7,472 bases of DNA from Desulfobacteraceae bacterium (GTDB taxonomy: Bacteria; Desulfobacterota; Desulfobacteria; Desulfobacterales; Desulfobacteraceae): positions 281 through 7,752 of the forward strand of contig JAABSK010000118.1 in assembly GCA_011390435.1 (NCBI GenBank). The letters are read 5' to 3'. Positions 5,949 through 7,472 of this stretch are shown in pieces (the stretch's first letter is position 1; each line of letters starts with the position of its first letter). The translations under genes were made by a program, and so were the position numbers. The notes beneath the pieces were generated by a model. That model did not search any database. It saw nothing but the letters and a program-made list of their open reading frames with translations, and had not been told where the DNA came from.

Positions 5949-6596
5949 TTGGAATTAATTGAATTAAAAGCAAAACCAAGAAAACCAAATGGTAAAGGCG
6001 CAGCCCGGGTGCTCAGACGGAACAATGCCATCCCTGCAGTGGTTTATGGAGCAAACACCGAATCTGCACCTTTGGCCATTGAAACCAGTGCGTTCGATAA
6101 GATCATTCGGGATCACGGTACCACCGGCCTGTTTTTTAATCTGAAAATTGATGGTGGCTCTGATGAACAGCGGATCGTGATGCTCAAAGATCTTCAGATG
6201 GATACGTTTGGTCTGAATTATCTCCATATTGATCTTTTTGAAATCGGTATGGATACCAAAGTCATGGTCACGATACCGGTTGAAGCAGTGGGAAAAAGTA
6301 TCGGGGTCAAAGAAGGCGGTCTTCTCCAGATCATTCGGCGCGAACTGGATGTCTATTGCAAGCCTGGAGATACTCCTGAATCCATCCAGGTTGATATTAC
6401 TGATCTGGACATCGGAGATGTGGTCCATGTGGAAGATATTGATCTTGGTGATGCCATTGAAATTCCTCACGAGGTGAATTTTACAGTGATTACCATTGTG
6501 GCACCGACGTCAGAGGAAGAGGAAAGCGAAGAAGAAGATGATCTGGAAGTGGTTGACGAGAAATCATCTGATGAAGAAAGTGATACAGAAGAATAA
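5949..6596 (+). CDS. rplY: 50S ribosomal protein L25 / general stress protein CTC (TL5 type)
   Basis: Binds 5S rRNA in the large ribosomal subunit. With the TTG 5949 start it has 215 residues: an N-terminal L25 beta-barrel (about 1-95; the RNA-contacting segment contains GKGAARVLRRNNAIPAVVYG near 15-34), a C-terminal TL5/CTC domain (about 100-185; VTIPVEAVGKSIGVKEGG, DITDLDIGD) and a highly acidic tail rich in Glu, Asp and Ser (last 28 or so residues). It is the long two-domain form, not the roughly 95-residue E. coli form. The frame is open back to TTG 5901, but GGAGG at 5936-5940 lies 8 nt before TTG 5949 and LELIELKAKPR is where family proteins normally begin, so the shorter form is preferred. 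The gene order prs-rplY-pth is common in bacteria. pth follows 15 nt downstream in the same frame. Confidence 0.95.
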   Translation: MELIELKAKPRKPNGKGAARVLRRNNAIPAVVYGANTESAPLAIETSAFDKIIRDHGTTGLFFNLKIDGGSDEQRIVMLKDLQMDTFGLNYLHIDLFEIGMDTKVMVTIPVEAVGKSIGVKEGGLLQIIRRELDVYCKPGDTPESIQVDITDLDIGDVVHVEDIDLGDAIEIPHEVNFTVITIVAPTSEEEESEEEDDLEVVDEKSSDEESDTEE

Positions 6597-6611
6597 TTTT
6601 CGCCTTTTCAG

Positions 6612-7193
6612 ATGTCCAAGTTAACGTACAAGCTTGTGGCAGGTCTGGGAAATCCAGGACCGGGATATGCCCAGACCCGCCACAACATCGGATTTCTGGT
6701 TCTTGATGCACTAGCCCGAAAATTCAATTTTTCCTTTGACAAATCCCAATTTGATGCTGTTTATGCCAGGGGCCGCATCAGCAGCAGCGATGTTTTCTTT
6801 TTAAAACCCCAGTCATATATGAACAGAAGCGGATTCCCCATTCAACGATTCGCTGCATACTACAAAATCGATCTGGAAGAGATCATTGTGGTTCACGATG
6901 ATATGGACCTTTCTTTCGGTCAGATTAAAATCGCTAAAAGTCGCGGGCCTGGTGGGCACAACGGTGTCCGATCGATTCTTGATCTTTTCGGCCAGAAGGA
7001 CTGTACCCGTATTCGCGTGGGGGTGAGTCATCCCGGGAGTGGAAGGGATGTTACCGGTCATGTTCTTGGCAAATTTTCCCCTGATGAAACCGCAGCACTG
7101 GATTCATGCATTGATTTTGCTTCTGATGCCTGTCAATGCCTTCTCACAGATGGTCTTCATGCTGCAATGAACCAATTTAACAGCAGAAAATAA
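6612..7193 (+). CDS. pth: Peptidyl-tRNA hydrolase
   Basis: Releases peptides from peptidyl-tRNAs that drop off the ribosome, recycling tRNA; an essential cytosolic monomer in most bacteria. The 193 residues are the normal length. Catalytic and substrate residues are present: GLGNPGPGYAQTRHNIGF (11-28) with Asn14 and catalytic His24, KPQSYMNRSG (65-74) with Met70-Asn71, VVHDDMDL (93-100) with Asp96, and GPGGHNGVRSI (112-122) with His116-Asn117. ATG 6612 gives the N-terminus expected by homology. There is no Shine-Dalgarno: the 15 nt between the rplY stop and this ATG are pyrimidine-rich, so translation is probably coupled to rplY. No convincing terminator follows the stop; only a weak AT-rich hairpin is visible (CTTAT/ATAAG, about 7199-7211). 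Confidence 0.97.
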   Translation: MSKLTYKLVAGLGNPGPGYAQTRHNIGFLVLDALARKFNFSFDKSQFDAVYARGRISSSDVFFLKPQSYMNRSGFPIQRFAAYYKIDLEEIIVVHDDMDLSFGQIKIAKSRGPGGHNGVRSILDLFGQKDCTRIRVGVSHPGSGRDVTGHVLGKFSPDETAALDSCIDFASDACQCLLTDGLHAAMNQFNSRK

Positions 7194-7270
7194 ATTACTT
7201 ATTTCATAAGCTAGTAGATAGCACTGGTTGGTTTTATGCCATCGTCTGCAGCGGTGGGTTGAAAAAAGTG

Positions 7271-7318
7271 AACACCATTCATCTTTATCGTTTGAATAAA
7301 AGTGTTGACAATGGTGTT
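7271..7318 (+). repeat. 9-bp perfect inverted repeat upstream of carD
   Basis: AACACCATT (7271-7279) and AATGGTGTT (7310-7318) are perfect inverse complements separated by 30 nt. The right arm overlaps the end of a consensus TTGACA hexamer (7305-7310), and GTGTT recurs at 7302-7306 and 7314-7318. It could be a divided operator or leader structure for the downstream regulator, or chance in an AT-rich gap. Confidence 0.4.
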
Positions 7319-7323
7319 AAAAT
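7305..7323 (+). promoter_or_regulatory. Promoter-like sequence for carD (imperfect spacing)
   Basis: A consensus TTGACA (7305-7310) and a TAAAAT -10-like hexamer (7318-7323) both occur but are only 7 nt apart, so they cannot form one sigma70 promoter. No good -10 lies 16-18 nt after TTGACA (TTCTCT at 7328). TAAAAT could pair with TTGAAT (7292-7297) at a long 20-nt spacing. A promoter in this 186-nt gap is likely on context, but its exact elements are unclear. Confidence 0.3.
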
Positions 7324-7327
7324 ATGG

Positions 7328-7342
7328 TTCTCTGCCAGAGAA
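7328..7342 (+). repeat. Small perfect hairpin/palindrome in the carD leader
   Basis: TTCTCT (7328-7333), GCC loop, AGAGAA (7337-7342): six perfect pairs, extendable by one G-U pair (7327/7343). It has no T-run after it, so it is not a standard terminator. Its place 38 nt before the carD ATG would suit a small protein-binding site or 5' UTR hairpin. Confidence 0.4.
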
Positions 7343-7379
7343 TGGGCGAATTGTTTTTAATTAAAAAGTGGGGTTCTAA

Positions 7380-7472
7380 ATGGGTGAAAAAGCCAAAAAA
7401 AACAACACGGAAAATGTAGCAAAAAGTAAAAAAGAATTTTCAAAAGGAGACCTGGCAGTTTATCCGGCACAT
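7380..7472 (+). CDS. CarD/CdnL-family transcriptional regulator (3'-truncated by window edge)
   Basis: Thirty-one codons are visible from ATG 7380, and the frame is open to the window end. A lysine- and asparagine-rich, low-complexity lead (residues 1-19) is followed by EFSKGDLAVYPAH (19-31), the start of the CarD_CdnL_TRCF RNA-polymerase-interacting domain, normally continuing GVG. CarD-type proteins bind the RNA polymerase beta subunit and stabilise open promoter complexes, often at rRNA promoters. A modest Shine-Dalgarno (GGGG, 7370-7373) lies 6 nt upstream. The family is inferred from this short motif only; the DNA-binding C-terminus is not visible. Confidence 0.82.
   Translation, partial: MGEKAKKNNTENVAKSKKEFSKGDLAVYPAH

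Noticed and set aside
5964..6470. A 168-codon open frame on the minus strand opposite rplY
   Set aside because: Antisense shadow of rplY without recognisable domain or initiation signals.
7194..7260. Terminator after pth
   Set aside because: Only a 5-bp AT-only-plus-one-GC stem (CTTAT/ATAAG) is visible and no T-run follows, so an intrinsic terminator cannot be supported.
1..7472. Mobile element, CRISPR array, prophage or defence system
   Set aside because: No repeat array, transposase, integrase or toxin-like gene is visible; every long frame on the plus strand is a recognised housekeeping or conserved gene.

Overview
The window is a dense, one-strand (+) stretch of a bacterial chromosome carrying mostly housekeeping genes. 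The set (folD, a fused ADP-forming acyl-CoA synthetase, a small DUF1844 protein, ispE, tRNA-Gln, prs, a TL5/CTC-type rplY with an acidic tail, pth and a CarD-family regulator), the moderate GC content judged by eye, and the frequent GTG/TTG starts fit a delta-proteobacterial lineage (Desulfobacterota), most likely a Desulfobacteraceae-like sulfate reducer. This placement is inferred from gene content and order, not from a database match.

Layout. Positions 1-642 hold the 3' three-quarters of folD, closed by a strong intrinsic terminator (684-725 plus T-rich tail). A 284-nt intergenic region follows, with a candidate extended -10 promoter (828-836). From 927 to 7193 eight genes follow without a convincing terminator: acyl-CoA synthetase (927-3053), a Sfp-type 4'-phosphopantetheinyl transferase (3062-3670, TTG start), a DUF1844 protein (3643-3951, overlapping its neighbours by 28 and 4 nt), ispE (3948-4829, GTG start), tRNA-Gln(UUG) (4848-4922), prs (4956-5894), rplY (5949-6596, TTG start set by a strong Shine-Dalgarno) and pth (6612-7193). 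A 186-nt gap with inverted repeats and promoter-like sequence precedes the first 31 codons of a CarD/CdnL-type regulator, which runs off the end.

How the genes fit together. folD (one-carbon folate), ispE (non-mevalonate isoprenoid pathway) and prs (PRPP for nucleotides, His and Trp) supply precursors. tRNA-Gln, rplY and pth belong to translation: an aminoacyl carrier, the 5S rRNA-binding L25 protein, and peptidyl-tRNA recycling. The acyl-CoA synthetase and the phosphopantetheinyl transferase both concern CoA chemistry, and the close spacing suggests co-translation. CarD would tune RNA polymerase at promoters, possibly including rRNA promoters.

I see no mobile element, CRISPR array, phage gene, toxin-antitoxin pair or defence island, and no clear new biological system. 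The points worth a second look are local: the uncharacterised DUF1844 protein fixed between PPTase and ispE, a tRNA embedded in a protein operon, start-codon choices that automated annotation could get wrong, a pth start with no Shine-Dalgarno, and the symmetric elements upstream of carD.
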